Assembly (NCBI GenBank): GCA_964596165.1
Contig: CAZQTW010000006.1
Location: forward strand, 84,808-148,807
DNA from: CAYUQT01 sp964596165
GTDB lineage: Bacteria > Planctomycetota > Phycisphaerae > UBA1845 > JAFGLZ01
Direction of reading: 5' to 3'
DNA: 64,000 bases
Shown here: piece after piece, positions 51,112 through 60,667 of the stretch
Numbering within the stretch: the first letter of the stretch is position 1
Layout of the letters: each line of letters opens with the position of its first letter
Translations under genes and position numbers: made by a program
The notes under the pieces: model-generated
Seen by the model: only the letters and a program-made list of their open reading frames with translations
Told to the model about the DNA's origin: nothing
Databases searched by the model: none

Positions 51112-52548
51112 TCAGACCAGCTTCTCCAGAAGGCGGGCCACGGTGACTTGGGCGTCGCCCAACAGCAGGATGGTCTTGGGGTCGTCGTACAGGGAGTTTC
51201 TCACGCCGGAGTATCCCGGCTTCTCATCCAGGTTGCATACGACAACGTGCTTTGCCTCGTGTGCCCGCAGAATCGGCATGCCCGAGATGGGCGTCCCCGG
51301 AACGGAAATGGCCGCCGGGTTCACGACATCGCAGGCGCCGACAATCAGCACAAGATCCGTTTCACCAAACTCATCGTTGATCTGCTCCAACTCGTACAGC
51401 CTGTCGTACTCGACCTCCGCTTCCGCCAACACAACGTGCATATGGCCCGGCATCCGACCCGCAACGGGATGGATGGCGATCTTCACGTCCTTTCCCATGG
51501 CGACCAGCTTATCCACCAAGTGCGCAACGACGAACTGCGCCCCCGCCAGCGCCATCCCGTATCCGGGCACGATAATCACCTTGCACGCCGCCCGAGCCGC
51601 CTCAACGGCGCGCGAAAAGGGGTCCCGTTCCGCCGGGGGTTCCGCGGATGGACACGGCGCTCGTCGGGCCGCATTCTCCGGTCCAACGGACGGCACGATC
51701 GCGGACGCCCCCCCCGCCGCCGCCGCACGAATGCCCCGGAGAATGTTGCCAAGGTCCCGGTTCATTGCCTTGCACATGACGTGTGTGAGAATCGACCCCG
51801 ATGCCGCCACCGTGGCCCCGCAGGCAATGAGTAATCGGTTCTGAATGGCCAGGCCACAGAACGCGGCCGCCAGCCCCGCCGTCGCGTTCAAAAAGGAAAT
51901 CAACACCGGCATGTCGGCCCCGCCAACACGAATCGAAAACCCGATGCCAAAGAGAGCCGAGGCCACGATCAGGACAATCAGGCAACCGAGTGCGCGCGCC
52001 CCCCCATGGCCCGTCCCCGTGACGATCCCCAACACCACCACCAACAGCAAGCTCCCGAATTGAAGAACCCCATGATGCCGAAGCACGATCGGCGTCTGCC
52101 GCAGGCGATTGGCCAGCTTGCCGCCGGCAACCATGCTCGCGCTGAACGTCCCCGCCCCGATGATCAGACCGAGAAGACCCGACACCCCACCCAAAGACGG
52201 GTGCGGCCCGTGCGAGTCCCGGGTCAGCTCGATGAACGAAATGAGAAAGGCGGCAACCCCGCCGGCGCCGTGTTGGAACGCAACCATGGCGGGGATCTGA
52301 ATCATGTTCACCCGGACGGCGACGATCCAACCCCCCACGGTCCCCAGAACAGCCGTCGCGATCACCATCGACAGGCCCGGTCGCTCGATGGGATGCCGGT
52401 GGAGGACGACCACCACCGCGCACAAGAGCGCAAACGCGCCGATCAGGTTTCCCCTCCGGGCCTCCCAGGGCGTGCGAAAACGCCACACGCCCAAGAACAA
52501 CAAGGCAATGATCGAGAGGTCGATCAGGAAACGTCCCGTGCCGTCCAT
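51112..52548 (-). CDS. pntB: NAD(P) transhydrogenase subunit beta PntB
   Basis: This 478-residue membrane protein is the NADP(H)-binding and second membrane part of the proton-pumping transhydrogenase (NADH + NADP+ to NAD+ + NADPH). Eight or nine helices come first (SLGGVSGLLGLIIGAGTFSA, GGARALGCLIVLIVASALFG, LLIACGATVAASGSILTHVM). Then the dIII domain has KVIIVPGYGMALAGAQFVVA, GRMPGHMHVVLAEA and LVLIVGACDVVNPAA, KPGYSGVRNSLYDDPKTILL. All hallmarks are present. It is the last gene of the three-gene pnt cluster. Confidence 0.96.
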   Translation of the reverse strand: MDGTGRFLIDLSIIALLFLGVWRFRTPWEARRGNLIGAFALLCAVVVVLHRHPIERPGLSMVIATAVLGTVGGWIVAVRVNMIQIPAMVAFQHGAGGVAAFLISFIELTRDSHGPHPSLGGVSGLLGLIIGAGTFSASMVAGGKLANRLRQTPIVLRHHGVLQFGSLLLVVVLGIVTGTGHGGARALGCLIVLIVASALFGIGFSIRVGGADMPVLISFLNATAGLAAAFCGLAIQNRLLIACGATVAASGSILTHVMCKAMNRDLGNILRGIRAAAAGGASAIVPSVGPENAARRAPCPSAEPPAERDPFSRAVEAARAACKVIIVPGYGMALAGAQFVVAHLVDKLVAMGKDVKIAIHPVAGRMPGHMHVVLAEAEVEYDRLYELEQINDEFGETDLVLIVGACDVVNPAAISVPGTPISGMPILRAHEAKHVVVCNLDEKPGYSGVRNSLYDDPKTILLLGDAQVTVARLLEKLV

Positions 52549-52575
52549 GCCGCCTTGGCCTCCCGTCGGCGCGGC

Positions 52576-52866
52576 CTATGACTCCGGACCCTTCTTCTTG
52601 AAGAATCCCAACATCCGATCCGTGATCACGAAGCCACCGACCAAGTTGAAAGTGGCCGTCGCAATCGCAACGCCCCCAAGTACCTTCTCAACGGCCTGCG
52701 AGGGAGCGGCGAACAGCAGCAACGCGCCAATGAGCGTCACGGCCGAGATGGCATTCGTCATCGACATCAAAGGGGTATGCAACCGTTGAGGAATCCTCGA
52801 AATCAACCAATAGCCGATCCCAAACGCGGCGGCAAAGACGGCAATCATCAGGACCACGTCGCTCAT
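52576..52866 (-). CDS. pntAB: NAD(P) transhydrogenase subunit alpha, membrane part (PntAB)
   Basis: This 96-residue, three-helix protein (SDVVLMIAVFAAAFGIGYWL; HTPLMSMTNAISAVTLIGAL; LGGVAIATATFNLVGGFVI) is the short membrane half of the alpha subunit, separate from the soluble half, as in the three-gene (split alpha) transhydrogenases. The start is the ATG at 52866 with GGAG upstream; a TTG at 52884 is possible. It ends FFKKKGPES. It works with the genes on either side. Confidence 0.93.
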   Translation of the reverse strand: MSDVVLMIAVFAAAFGIGYWLISRIPQRLHTPLMSMTNAISAVTLIGALLLFAAPSQAVEKVLGGVAIATATFNLVGGFVITDRMLGFFKKKGPES

Positions 52867-52900
52867 CAACCCGGCTCCGCTCAATCCCGCGACCGGCGGC

Positions 52901-54064
52901 TCAGATCTTGCTCATGGCCTTGAGGGCCCCTTGGTGAACCAGCTTCCCCTGATGGGTCACGAGGGAATGCCGCACGATTTCGTCATCCAGGTCCGGCTGC
53001 CCGATGCCGTGCTTGAACAGATTCTCAACATAGTGAAACACGTTGTTCGCATAGAGCCAACTGGCATGGACCGCCATCGATCCGGGAATGTTCTCGGTGC
53101 CGCAAACATGGACGCCGTCAACCAGAACGTCCGAGCCCCCCTTCGTCAGCGCACAGTTGCCCCCTTGATCGATGGCCACATCCACGATGACGGACCCCGG
53201 CCGCATGCTCCGGACCATGGGCTCCGTCACCAGAACCGGCGCAACCTCGCCGGGTACCAGCGCGCTCAAAATGACAATATCGGCCTCTGCCACCACCCGC
53301 GCCAACACCTCCCGCTCCTGGCTCAACCACTCCGAAGGCAAGGCCTTGGCATAGCCCCCCTCTCCAATCGCCAACTCATCCGGAACCTCGAAGCCCACGA
53401 TCTCCGTCCCTTTGAGACTACCGGCCTCCCGGCGGGCCTCCGCGCGAATGTCCGCCGCCTTCACCACCGCGCCCAGCCGCTTGGCGGTGGCAATCGCCTG
53501 CAAACCGACAACCCCCGCCCCAATCACCACGACGTTCGCCGGCTTGATCACCCCGATGGCGGTGCCGATCATCGGCATGAACTTCGGAAGCTGATTCGCC
53601 GCCATGATGACCGACTTGTAGCCCGTGATCGTGCTCATGGAGGTGAGAGCGTCCATCTTCTGAGCACGAGAAATACGCGGAATCCCGTCCATCGTCAGCG
53701 CCGTGATGTTTCGATTCTGAAGAATCCGAACCATGTCGTGATTCGTCGGCGCCGCCGGATGCAGAAAAGTAACCAGAATCGACCCCTCCCGAACCATCTT
53801 CGCTTCGTGCGTGCCGAACGTCCGGTTGAAGCAGGGTTGTTTCACCTTCAGGACCAGGTCGGACCGGTCAAACAGCGCCTTGGCGCTCTGAACGATCTCC
53901 GCTCCGGCGGACGCATACGCGCTGTCCGGATGGAACACCCCCGCGCCGGCGGAGGTCTCGACCAAAACCTTGAATCCCATGCCGACGTATTTCCGCACCG
54001 TCTCCGGCAACGCGGCCACCCGCCGCTCCTGAGCCAGTATCTCCTTGGGAATCCCGATTACCAT
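52901..54064 (-). CDS. pntAA: NAD(P) transhydrogenase subunit alpha, soluble part (PntAA)
   Basis: This 387-residue cytosolic dI domain binds NAD(H). It has MVIGIPKEILAQERRVAALP at the start, FGTHEAKMVREGSILVTFLH, VVVIGAGVVGLQAIATAKRL (Rossmann), VVKAADIRAEARREAGSLKG, and a family ending VDGVHVCGTENIPGSMAVHA. An alanine dehydrogenase-like fold is shared, but the context with pntAB and pntB settles the function. The start ATG at 54064 (MVIGIPKEI) is the natural one. First gene of the pnt cluster; the small HEAT gene ends 69 bases upstream. Confidence 0.96.
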   Translation of the reverse strand: MVIGIPKEILAQERRVAALPETVRKYVGMGFKVLVETSAGAGVFHPDSAYASAGAEIVQSAKALFDRSDLVLKVKQPCFNRTFGTHEAKMVREGSILVTFLHPAAPTNHDMVRILQNRNITALTMDGIPRISRAQKMDALTSMSTITGYKSVIMAANQLPKFMPMIGTAIGVIKPANVVVIGAGVVGLQAIATAKRLGAVVKAADIRAEARREAGSLKGTEIVGFEVPDELAIGEGGYAKALPSEWLSQEREVLARVVAEADIVILSALVPGEVAPVLVTEPMVRSMRPGSVIVDVAIDQGGNCALTKGGSDVLVDGVHVCGTENIPGSMAVHASWLYANNVFHYVENLFKHGIGQPDLDDEIVRHSLVTHQGKLVHQGALKAMSKI

Positions 54065-54133
54065 GAAACACCCTCTCTGCCTCCTGTCCGCCTGCGGCGC
54101 CGGCGTATTCCCACACGCCAGACGGCCACCGGA

Positions 54134-54562
54134 TCACTCCGCCGCGGGCAGAAACCTGCGAATGGCCTGATGCATCACCGGCGGCTGATTGGAATCAAGT
54201 ATCGCGCGCATCTGACTGATGACGTCCTGCTTCAAAGCGTTGGGACGATCGTCGACCCGCTGAATCAGGGCCCCCAATGCCTCGGCGGCCAATACACGCA
54301 CCTCGTAATACAGCGACTCATCCGTCATGATCTTAAGCACTTCGTGGACAATCCCCTCCGAGGGCTGCCGAAGCATGCACACAGCCTCCAGCGCGGCCTC
54401 TCGCAATCGCCAGTTGTCACGGTAGCGCAACAAACGCAGCAAACCCTCCTGGTGAGAGTCGAGCTCGCGCGCCTGAGCCAAACGCTCAAGCCGATCCAAC
54501 AGACGCCCCCATTCCGCGAGATTGCCGAAGGGGTCGCTGTCGCTGGGAACCGGTTCGTCCAT
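54134..54562 (-). CDS. Small HEAT-repeat protein
   Basis: This 142-residue protein starts at the ATG at 54562 (MDEPVPSDSDPFGNLAEWGR), after GGAGA. It contains about three HEAT-like alpha-helical units (REAALEAVCMLRQPSEGIVH; YEVRVLAAEALGALIQRVDD; ALKQDVISQMRAIL). There is no signal peptide or membrane segment. It lies just before the pnt cluster on the same strand, so it may be co-transcribed; a role in it is not evident. Confidence 0.6.
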   Translation of the reverse strand: MDEPVPSDSDPFGNLAEWGRLLDRLERLAQARELDSHQEGLLRLLRYRDNWRLREAALEAVCMLRQPSEGIVHEVLKIMTDESLYYEVRVLAAEALGALIQRVDDRPNALKQDVISQMRAILDSNQPPVMHQAIRRFLPAAE

Positions 54563-54794
54563 GGAATGTCTCCACAGACAAACATACCACCGTCTTCCCG
54601 ATAGATAAGTGAACCTTCGTAGTAAGGACGTAGTACTTTGGTGCAACAAAACCCGGCTCAGCCGAATCAAAAACACAAGGCAGGACCAACCACCACTACA
54701 GCGCAAGGTAAGGGGGCTATGGCACCGGCACCCCCTCAGGCGGTGTCAAGAACGCGGGGCACACTCCAAGCATCAGCGACCTTGCGCTGTTGGG

Positions 54795-55430
54795 CTAGAA
54801 CGGCCCCTCGGCGATGCCCGCCCGCTGGGCAAGAATCACCAGGTCGGGCAGCGAGTCCGCTCCCATCTTCTTCATGACCCGGCCACGGTGCAGCTTGATC
54901 GTCTGCTCCGTCGTGCCCAACTCGGCGGCAATTTGCTTATTGGGCTTGCCGGCAACCACCAAGGACAAGACCTCGCGCTCGCGCGGCGTCAACGATGCCA
55001 GGCGACCCCTCGCCTCCGCTCGAGCGAATGCAACACGACGCCGCTGAGCATCCTTCTCAAGAGCGGCATGGATCGCGTCGAGCAAGACTTGGTCGTCGAA
55101 CGGCTTCTCGATGAAATCCACCGCCCCTCGCTTCATGGCCCGGACACCCATGGCGGTGCTCCCGTGACCGGTGATGAAGATGATCGGAATCTGGACGTTC
55201 TTCGCCGCCAGCCGCTCCTGCAAGTCGAATCCGCTCAGACCGGGCATGCGAACGTCTAACACCAGACATCCCGGTTGGTCCGGGTCGCACACGTCCAGAA
55301 ACTCCTGCACCGACGCATACGTCTGCGCACACAGCCCAACCGAACGCACCATCCGACTGACCATGTGCCGAACGCCGGCGTCATCGTCCACAATCGATAT
55401 GACGGGATCGACGCGACGGGGCGTCAGCAT
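54795..55430 (-). CDS. FixJ/NarL-type response regulator
   Basis: This 211-residue protein has a receiver domain with acidic pocket VDDDAGVRHM (residues 15-17), the phosphoacceptor D59 in CLVLDVRMPG and K109 in FIEKPFDD. A LuxR-type DNA-binding domain follows (ASLTPREREVLSLVVAGKPN ... TIKLHRGRVMKK), the FixJ arrangement. Its start overlaps the sensor kinase end by seven bases, so the two are coupled. The target genes are unknown; the repeat-rich stretch at 54617-54790 downstream is a possible site. Confidence 0.93.
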   Translation of the reverse strand: MLTPRRVDPVISIVDDDAGVRHMVSRMVRSVGLCAQTYASVQEFLDVCDPDQPGCLVLDVRMPGLSGFDLQERLAAKNVQIPIIFITGHGSTAMGVRAMKRGAVDFIEKPFDDQVLLDAIHAALEKDAQRRRVAFARAEARGRLASLTPREREVLSLVVAGKPNKQIAAELGTTEQTIKLHRGRVMKKMGADSLPDLVILAQRAGIAEGPF

Positions 55431-57556
55431 GGGTCACCCTCCCGGATCCCCGGCAGACTGAAAAAGAAGGTGGTGCCTCGGTCGAGGTTCGGCGAGGCCC
55501 AGAGACGTCCGCCATGGGCCTCGACGATGGACCGGCTGATCGACAGTCCCATCCCCAGACCGGACGACTTGGTGGTGAAGAACGGCTCGAAGATCCGATC
55601 GGCGTCCTCGGGCGGAAGCCCCACGCCGCCATCGCGAACGCTCACCAAGACCGTGTGCCCGGCATCTTCCTCCGCACGCACACACATTTCACGGAGTCCC
55701 CCTTCGTCGCCACTCATGGACTCAAGCCCGTTGCGGACCAAATTCAGGATGACTTGCTGGAGCTGAATCGGGTCGCCGCGCACCGCGGGCAGCGCGTCGC
55801 TCAGTTCAAACCGAATCTGCGCCCGATGCCGTCGCGCGTCGGCTTCGGCCAGTGCCGCAACTTCCTCAATGACCCGCTGGATATTCAAGACCAGCGACCG
55901 CGTCCGCTGCTGGCTCAGGAAACTGCGCAGCCGTTGTATGATCTGGCCCGCGAGCTTGCCGTAGGTGACGATGTCGTCCAGCGCGCCGCGGACCTCCTGC
56001 AAATCCGAAGACGCCCCCGAGAGCAGTCGCAGCGCCGTCTGGGCATTTCCCACAATGGTGCACAGCGGTTGATTGAGTTCGTGGGCCAACTGGGCGGCCA
56101 GCTCCCCCATCGTGCTGAGACGCGTCACGTGCATCAACGCCTCCTCGTGGCGACGAACCTCTTCCGCCGCCTGCTTGCTACGCGTCACGTCCTCCGCGGC
56201 GCCCACGATCCGAACCACCCGATGCGCCGCATCGTCCCAGATGGGCCTGGCGACATCCCGAAGCCAGCATAACCGGCCGTCCTGAGTGATGATCCGAAAC
56301 TCACTGACGATCGAATGCCCCGCCAGCAAGGAACGACTCCGCCGTTCAACAACCGCCAGATCGTCGGGATGAACAATCTGTTCCCAGCCGCCGCTCGACT
56401 CCAGCTCGTGCGCCGAACGCCCCGTAATACGGGCAAACGCGTCGGTCACCCATTCGACCTGAAACACGCCGTCGACGCCCACACGATACATGTAGGCATA
56501 ATCCGACGTGAGCTCCGAGACCAGACGGTACCGCTCCCGGCCGGCACGCGCCTCGTCCTCGGCTCGTCGACGCTCGGCAATCTCGTGACGCAATTGCTCA
56601 TTCGCGGCGGCCAAGGCCGCCGTCCGATCCCGCACCCGTGTCTCCAACTCCGTGCGGATCTTTCGCAGTTCGGCCTCCACCTCTTTCAGTTCGGAAATGT
56701 CCGTGTCAATCCCAAGGACGCCCCGGACGCGACCGTCCGGACCGTGCAGGGGAACCTTGCTCGTCAACAAAATCGCCTGCCGACCGTCCGCCTGACGTTC
56801 CGTTTCCTCTATGTTCAGCAGCGGCTTGTCCTCACGCATCACCCGCTCGTCGCACGCCCTGAACCCGTCCGTTTGTTCCTTCTCCCAAGGCAATTCATAG
56901 TCGGTCTTGCCCACGATCTCCGCCGGTTCCGACATGCCCGCCGTCACCGCGAATGCCCGGTTGCACCCTTCGTAGACAAAATCCCGATTCTTCCAGTAGA
57001 TCCCGCTCGGAATGTGCGAAATGATGGTGTCCAGAAGATCCCTCTGATCGAGCAACGCCTCTTCCGCCCGCTTGCGATCGCTGATATCACGAACGCTGGA
57101 ACGGTGTCCCAGACACGTACCGTTCGCACCGTAAATGGGCTGCCACGAGACCGCCACCCAAAGAAACGTGCCGTCCTTGCGGCGGAGGCGAAAAGGCAGA
57201 TCGTTCCCCGATGTCCCGGCCAGAGCGCCCCGAAAGCACCGCAGAACTTCGTCCGCATCCTGCTCGTGAATCAAGGGCATGGGGTAGTCGGGCATCGCCA
57301 GACATTCGGCCGGCGTGTAGCCCGTGAATCGTTCCACCGCCGGGTTCACCCAGAGAAGACGTCCGTCGGGACCGATCCAGGATTCGAGGTCGTAGGTGTA
57401 ATTCGCCACCGCCAGCCAGTCGCCTTGCTCGGGCGACACCGACGCGGCCGGAGCGCTTGGCCCCGAGGCACGCTCCATCTCCTCGAGCCGACTCCGAAGA
57501 ACCCGCAGTTCCTCGATCAGTTGCGACCGGGTCTTTCGCAAATCATCCATTTCCAC
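55424..57556 (-). CDS. Multi-PAS sensor histidine kinase, FixL-like
   Basis: This 710-residue soluble kinase with no transmembrane helices has an N-terminal coiled coil (LIEELRVLRSRLEEMERASG) and three PAS/PAC units at about 48-165, 172-300 and 345-470. Key segments are PDGRLLWVNPAVERFTGYTP; VYEGCNRAFAVTAG; FQVEWVTDAFARITG. A second coiled coil lies at 290-340. H492 in LAAQLAHELNQPLCTIVGNA is the phosphorylation site. The HATPase domain ends with GLGMGLSISRSIVEAHGGRL. It senses a cytosolic signal; whether a PAS binds haem, as in FixL, cannot be judged. It phosphorylates the adjacent FixJ-type regulator (inference). Confidence 0.92.
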   Translation of the reverse strand: MEMDDLRKTRSQLIEELRVLRSRLEEMERASGPSAPAASVSPEQGDWLAVANYTYDLESWIGPDGRLLWVNPAVERFTGYTPAECLAMPDYPMPLIHEQDADEVLRCFRGALAGTSGNDLPFRLRRKDGTFLWVAVSWQPIYGANGTCLGHRSSVRDISDRKRAEEALLDQRDLLDTIISHIPSGIYWKNRDFVYEGCNRAFAVTAGMSEPAEIVGKTDYELPWEKEQTDGFRACDERVMREDKPLLNIEETERQADGRQAILLTSKVPLHGPDGRVRGVLGIDTDISELKEVEAELRKIRTELETRVRDRTAALAAANEQLRHEIAERRRAEDEARAGRERYRLVSELTSDYAYMYRVGVDGVFQVEWVTDAFARITGRSAHELESSGGWEQIVHPDDLAVVERRSRSLLAGHSIVSEFRIITQDGRLCWLRDVARPIWDDAAHRVVRIVGAAEDVTRSKQAAEEVRRHEEALMHVTRLSTMGELAAQLAHELNQPLCTIVGNAQTALRLLSGASSDLQEVRGALDDIVTYGKLAGQIIQRLRSFLSQQRTRSLVLNIQRVIEEVAALAEADARRHRAQIRFELSDALPAVRGDPIQLQQVILNLVRNGLESMSGDEGGLREMCVRAEEDAGHTVLVSVRDGGVGLPPEDADRIFEPFFTTKSSGLGMGLSISRSIVEAHGGRLWASPNLDRGTTFFFSLPGIREGDPC

Positions 57557-57638
57557 TCAAGGGCACACGCGCTGCCACATCGTCCGTATCCAAAGTCCGG
57601 GAAACACATCCCGGCACCCCTGTGCTCGGCACCTCATT

Positions 57639-59906
57639 CTACTGCGGCTTCATGGTCGCGCACTCGAACACACCGCCGGCAATGTTGCCCTTGTGGGCGC
57701 GGAACATGACCGTGATCTTGTCCCGACCCCGGATCATCTCCGGCGAGAGCGCATGCTCCACCTCGAAAAACTCGCCCGGCTTGGTGTTGTTCAGCGTCTG
57801 CGTGGCGATGACCGTGCCGTTCACGAGGACATCAAACGTGCGAGCACCGCCGTCGCTGCCCCAGTAGGTAACAACCAAGAACTGCGGCGAATCGGGCAGC
57901 ACCCGAAGGTCCCAACTGAACCAGCCGTCCGGCGCGTGCCTCCACGTCCGACCCAGATGGCTTCCCGCCCCGTGGTTCTCACCCTTGAGCCCGTGCGCCG
58001 ACTCGCCGGCCGCGTCATGGGGAATGACACGATCGATGATCCGAGCCTCACGCCTCCGCCGCGCCTCGTCGTCCGCCCGAAGCTTCTTGAGCCGCTCACT
58101 GCCCTCCTTGAGGAACAACCAATAAACCCCGTACGGCTCATCGAGCACCGTGTACAACGGTACCAACGTCACGTCCGTCGGCTGGCCGATCGTCTTGAAC
58201 GTCAACGGCTTGCCCTCGACCGGCTTGATCCGGCCCTCAAGGTTCTTCGGATCGCCGATGAAGTACCGGACGTCCCTCGTCAATCCGGCCAACACGCACG
58301 GTCCGTACAGGATCGCCGCCAATTCCGGATCGTCCGGCATCGCGTGCGTGTGCAGTGACATCGGCAGGCGAACCTCGACCCGGTCGCCGTCCTTCCACTC
58401 GCGCTTCAACGTCAGATACGAGGTCGGCTTGGCCTGCACGTCGACCGGCCGGCCGTTGACCTTCACCTCCACACCCAGGGTCGCCCAATACGGCACACGA
58501 ATGTGCAAGGCCCCTTCCTCAGGATCCGAAAGATGGGCGACAAACGTCGTCGTATCCTGCTCGGGAAATTGCGTCCGTTGTTCAAGCCGCAGGCCGGCCT
58601 CGTCCCACGTCAGCTCGGACGAGATGAAAAGGTTGACGTAGACGCCGTCCTCGTCGTGGTAGTAGATCGCCTCGCCCAGTTTGGCGAACGACTCGATCCC
58701 CGTACCGTAGCAGCACCAGAACGAGTCGTTCGGCGTCCCGAACTTCTTCGTGTACCCGGTGCCCAGCGGAACAAAATACAGGAGCTGGCCGTCCGTCGCC
58801 CGCTGCGTACCGAGGATGCCGTTGAAGAACGCCCGTTCGTAATAGTCCGCGTAGACCGGCTCGCCCGTCCACTGGATCAGGTGGTGCGTCAGCTTGAGCA
58901 TGTTGTACTGCGTGCAGCATTCCTGATTGTCGATCGCGAGCGTGTCGGCCAACTTGTTCGGCTCGGGCCAGTGCTCGGATCGATTGCTTCCCCCCGTGCA
59001 GTATGACCGCTTGCAGGCCACACAGTCCCAGAAGAATCGCGAGAGCGTGCGGTACCGCTCGTCGCCCGTCAGCTCGTAGCGGCGGGCCGCCCCGATCACC
59101 TTGGGGATCTGCGTGTTCGCGTGAATGCCGCTCAGATTGTCCCACTCCAGCGACAGCGGTCCGAGGAACGCCCCCTGATCGAACTGGCACGCCAACTCGA
59201 AATGCTGCGGGTCTTTCGTCACAGCCGCCAGATTATGCAGCACCTCGGCCATCCCGCCGAACTCGACCGTCAGAATCTTGTCCCACTGCGCCCGCGGCAG
59301 CTTGTCGATCCGCTTCTTGAAGTACGCGGCCATCCCCTTCAGGACCTCGAGCGCCTGCTCATTGCCGCACAGTCTGTACATGTCGTACATCCCGGCCATG
59401 ATCTTGTGAATCGTGTAGTACGGCGCCCACGGCGGCTTCTCCATCTTCTCGAGCCGATCCCAGAACGCCTGCGGATAGGCCGACAGGTACTCGCCTCCCA
59501 TGGCCTTCTGGCATTTGGCCATCTCGGCGACCATCGCATCGGCCTTGGCCTTCAGCTTTTCGTCGCCCGCGCTGGCGTACATCAGTGCACAAGCCGACAG
59601 GTAGTGACCGACAAAGTGACCACGGACCTCGCACGTGGGCTCCTCCCAACCGCCCAACGGCTTGGCGGTCGACGGCAGCCCGGCCGTCACGCGGAACATG
59701 TGAAGCATCCGATCGGCCTCGAGCTCGCGCAGGTACTTCCGATTCGCCTCCTGCGCCACTTGGCACGGCCCGTCCAGCAGGCGAACCTGGCGGAGTTCAA
59801 ACGCCCTGAGCCTCGTCGGCGCCTCCGACGCCTGAAGCGCGATGCCCCCAGCAGCCCAGGCCAGAATCGCCGTCATCGCCGCACGAGTCGTGATGGGTCG
59901 ACACAT
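57639..59906 (-). CDS. Exported beta-L-arabinofuranosidase-like GH127 (DUF1680)
   Basis: This 755-residue protein starts at the ATG at 59906 (MCRPITTRAAMTAILAWAAG), with GGAGAAGGG upstream, giving a signal peptide ending near ALQASEA. It has VRLLDGPCQVAQEANRKYLR, GWEEPTCEVRGHFVGHYLSA and the GH127 zinc-site residues: E and Cys in DNQECCTQYNML and the Cys pair in FWCCYGTGIESFAKLG. This resembles the Cys3-Glu site of the characterised bifidobacterial enzyme (residue roles inferred by alignment from memory). An added C-terminal domain (about 640-755) contains ARTFDVLVNGTVIATQTLNN. It releases L-arabinofuranose from plant-type glycans, if the family function holds. Confidence 0.88.
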   Translation of the reverse strand: MCRPITTRAAMTAILAWAAGGIALQASEAPTRLRAFELRQVRLLDGPCQVAQEANRKYLRELEADRMLHMFRVTAGLPSTAKPLGGWEEPTCEVRGHFVGHYLSACALMYASAGDEKLKAKADAMVAEMAKCQKAMGGEYLSAYPQAFWDRLEKMEKPPWAPYYTIHKIMAGMYDMYRLCGNEQALEVLKGMAAYFKKRIDKLPRAQWDKILTVEFGGMAEVLHNLAAVTKDPQHFELACQFDQGAFLGPLSLEWDNLSGIHANTQIPKVIGAARRYELTGDERYRTLSRFFWDCVACKRSYCTGGSNRSEHWPEPNKLADTLAIDNQECCTQYNMLKLTHHLIQWTGEPVYADYYERAFFNGILGTQRATDGQLLYFVPLGTGYTKKFGTPNDSFWCCYGTGIESFAKLGEAIYYHDEDGVYVNLFISSELTWDEAGLRLEQRTQFPEQDTTTFVAHLSDPEEGALHIRVPYWATLGVEVKVNGRPVDVQAKPTSYLTLKREWKDGDRVEVRLPMSLHTHAMPDDPELAAILYGPCVLAGLTRDVRYFIGDPKNLEGRIKPVEGKPLTFKTIGQPTDVTLVPLYTVLDEPYGVYWLFLKEGSERLKKLRADDEARRRREARIIDRVIPHDAAGESAHGLKGENHGAGSHLGRTWRHAPDGWFSWDLRVLPDSPQFLVVTYWGSDGGARTFDVLVNGTVIATQTLNNTKPGEFFEVEHALSPEMIRGRDKITVMFRAHKGNIAGGVFECATMKPQ

Positions 59907-60060
59907 ACGCCCTTCTCCCTTCGATGTCCGCCACACGCTTCTACACGGTATGGCAACCGTTATCGCGGCATCCTACCGCCCACGTCAACCGTCTTCTGTG
60001 CCGTATTCGTCTTCTGAAAAGACAGCCTCGTAGGGCAGGTCCCACCCGCCAACCGGCAAC

Positions 60061-60077
60061 GCGGGCGTCTCGCCCGC
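60061..60077. repeat. Dispersed palindrome GCGGGCGTCTCGCCCGC (copy 2 of 3)
   Basis: A 7-bp inverted repeat around TCT, reverse complement of the copy at 16432-16448. Confidence 0.6.
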
Positions 60078-60148
60078 CTCAGTTTGTCCTTCCGAGCCGA
60101 ATCGACTTCGACCATCTCAGTCGAGCCGACCTCGACCCGCTCTTCGTG

Positions 60149-60440
60149 CCGAACCGGGCTGTCCCCAGCCCGGCCGGCNNNNNNNNNNGGCCCCCCCCCC
60201 CCCACCCGCCTGCCCCCACCCCCGCCGCCCCCCCCGCCCCCCGCTCTGCGGGCCCACCCGGGCGGCCCCCCGCCCGGCCGGCCGGCAGTGCCGAACCGGG
60301 GCTGTCCCCAGCCCGGCCGGCCAGCAGTGCCGAACCGGGGCTGTCCCCAGCCCGGCCAGCCAGCAGTGCCGAACCGGGCTGTCCCCAGCCCGGCCGGCCG
60401 GCAGTGCCGAACCGGGCTGTCCCCAGCCCGGCCGGCCGGC
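60149..60440. repeat. Tandem array of a hairpin repeat with an assembly gap
   Basis: The unit (C)AGTGCCGAACCGGGCTG-TCCC-CAGCCCGG(CCGGC) has an 8-bp stem CCGGGCTG/CAGCCCGG. One copy lies before the gap (60149-60178) and four behind it (about 60286-60440), 37-39 bases apart. N at 60179-60188 and the poly-C-rich stretch 60191-60280 (probably low-quality) interrupt the array. No cas genes are near. The 59907-60667 region holds no gene; the array is its main content. Confidence 0.8.
60179..60188. other. Assembly gap (10 N)
   Basis: Ten unknown bases inside the tandem hairpin array; the true length of the gap is unknown. Confidence 0.98.
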
Positions 60441-60667
60441 GCAAGAACACGTGGGTTCGGTAGAGGATTGGGGTAACAAGCACTGTTTCTGCCGCAACAA
60501 CGACCGGACCGACGACCTTCCGGCTCGGAAAACACAACGGGCGGCCGGAGGATCGCACGCCTCCGGTCCGCCCATTCACTTCCATCCGATTGGGTGAGGC
60601 CATCACATCCGCCCCACCCACTGTCGCAACCTCACGTCGCTACGATGCCAAAACCCCTTGTGCCCGA

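Noticed and set aside
60286..60440. CRISPR array
   Set aside because: The repeats are head-to-tail with almost no spacer variation and no cas genes nearby.
60190..60480. Proline/glycine-rich open frames across the N gap
   Set aside because: They read through N and poly-C; they reflect the tandem hairpin array, not protein.
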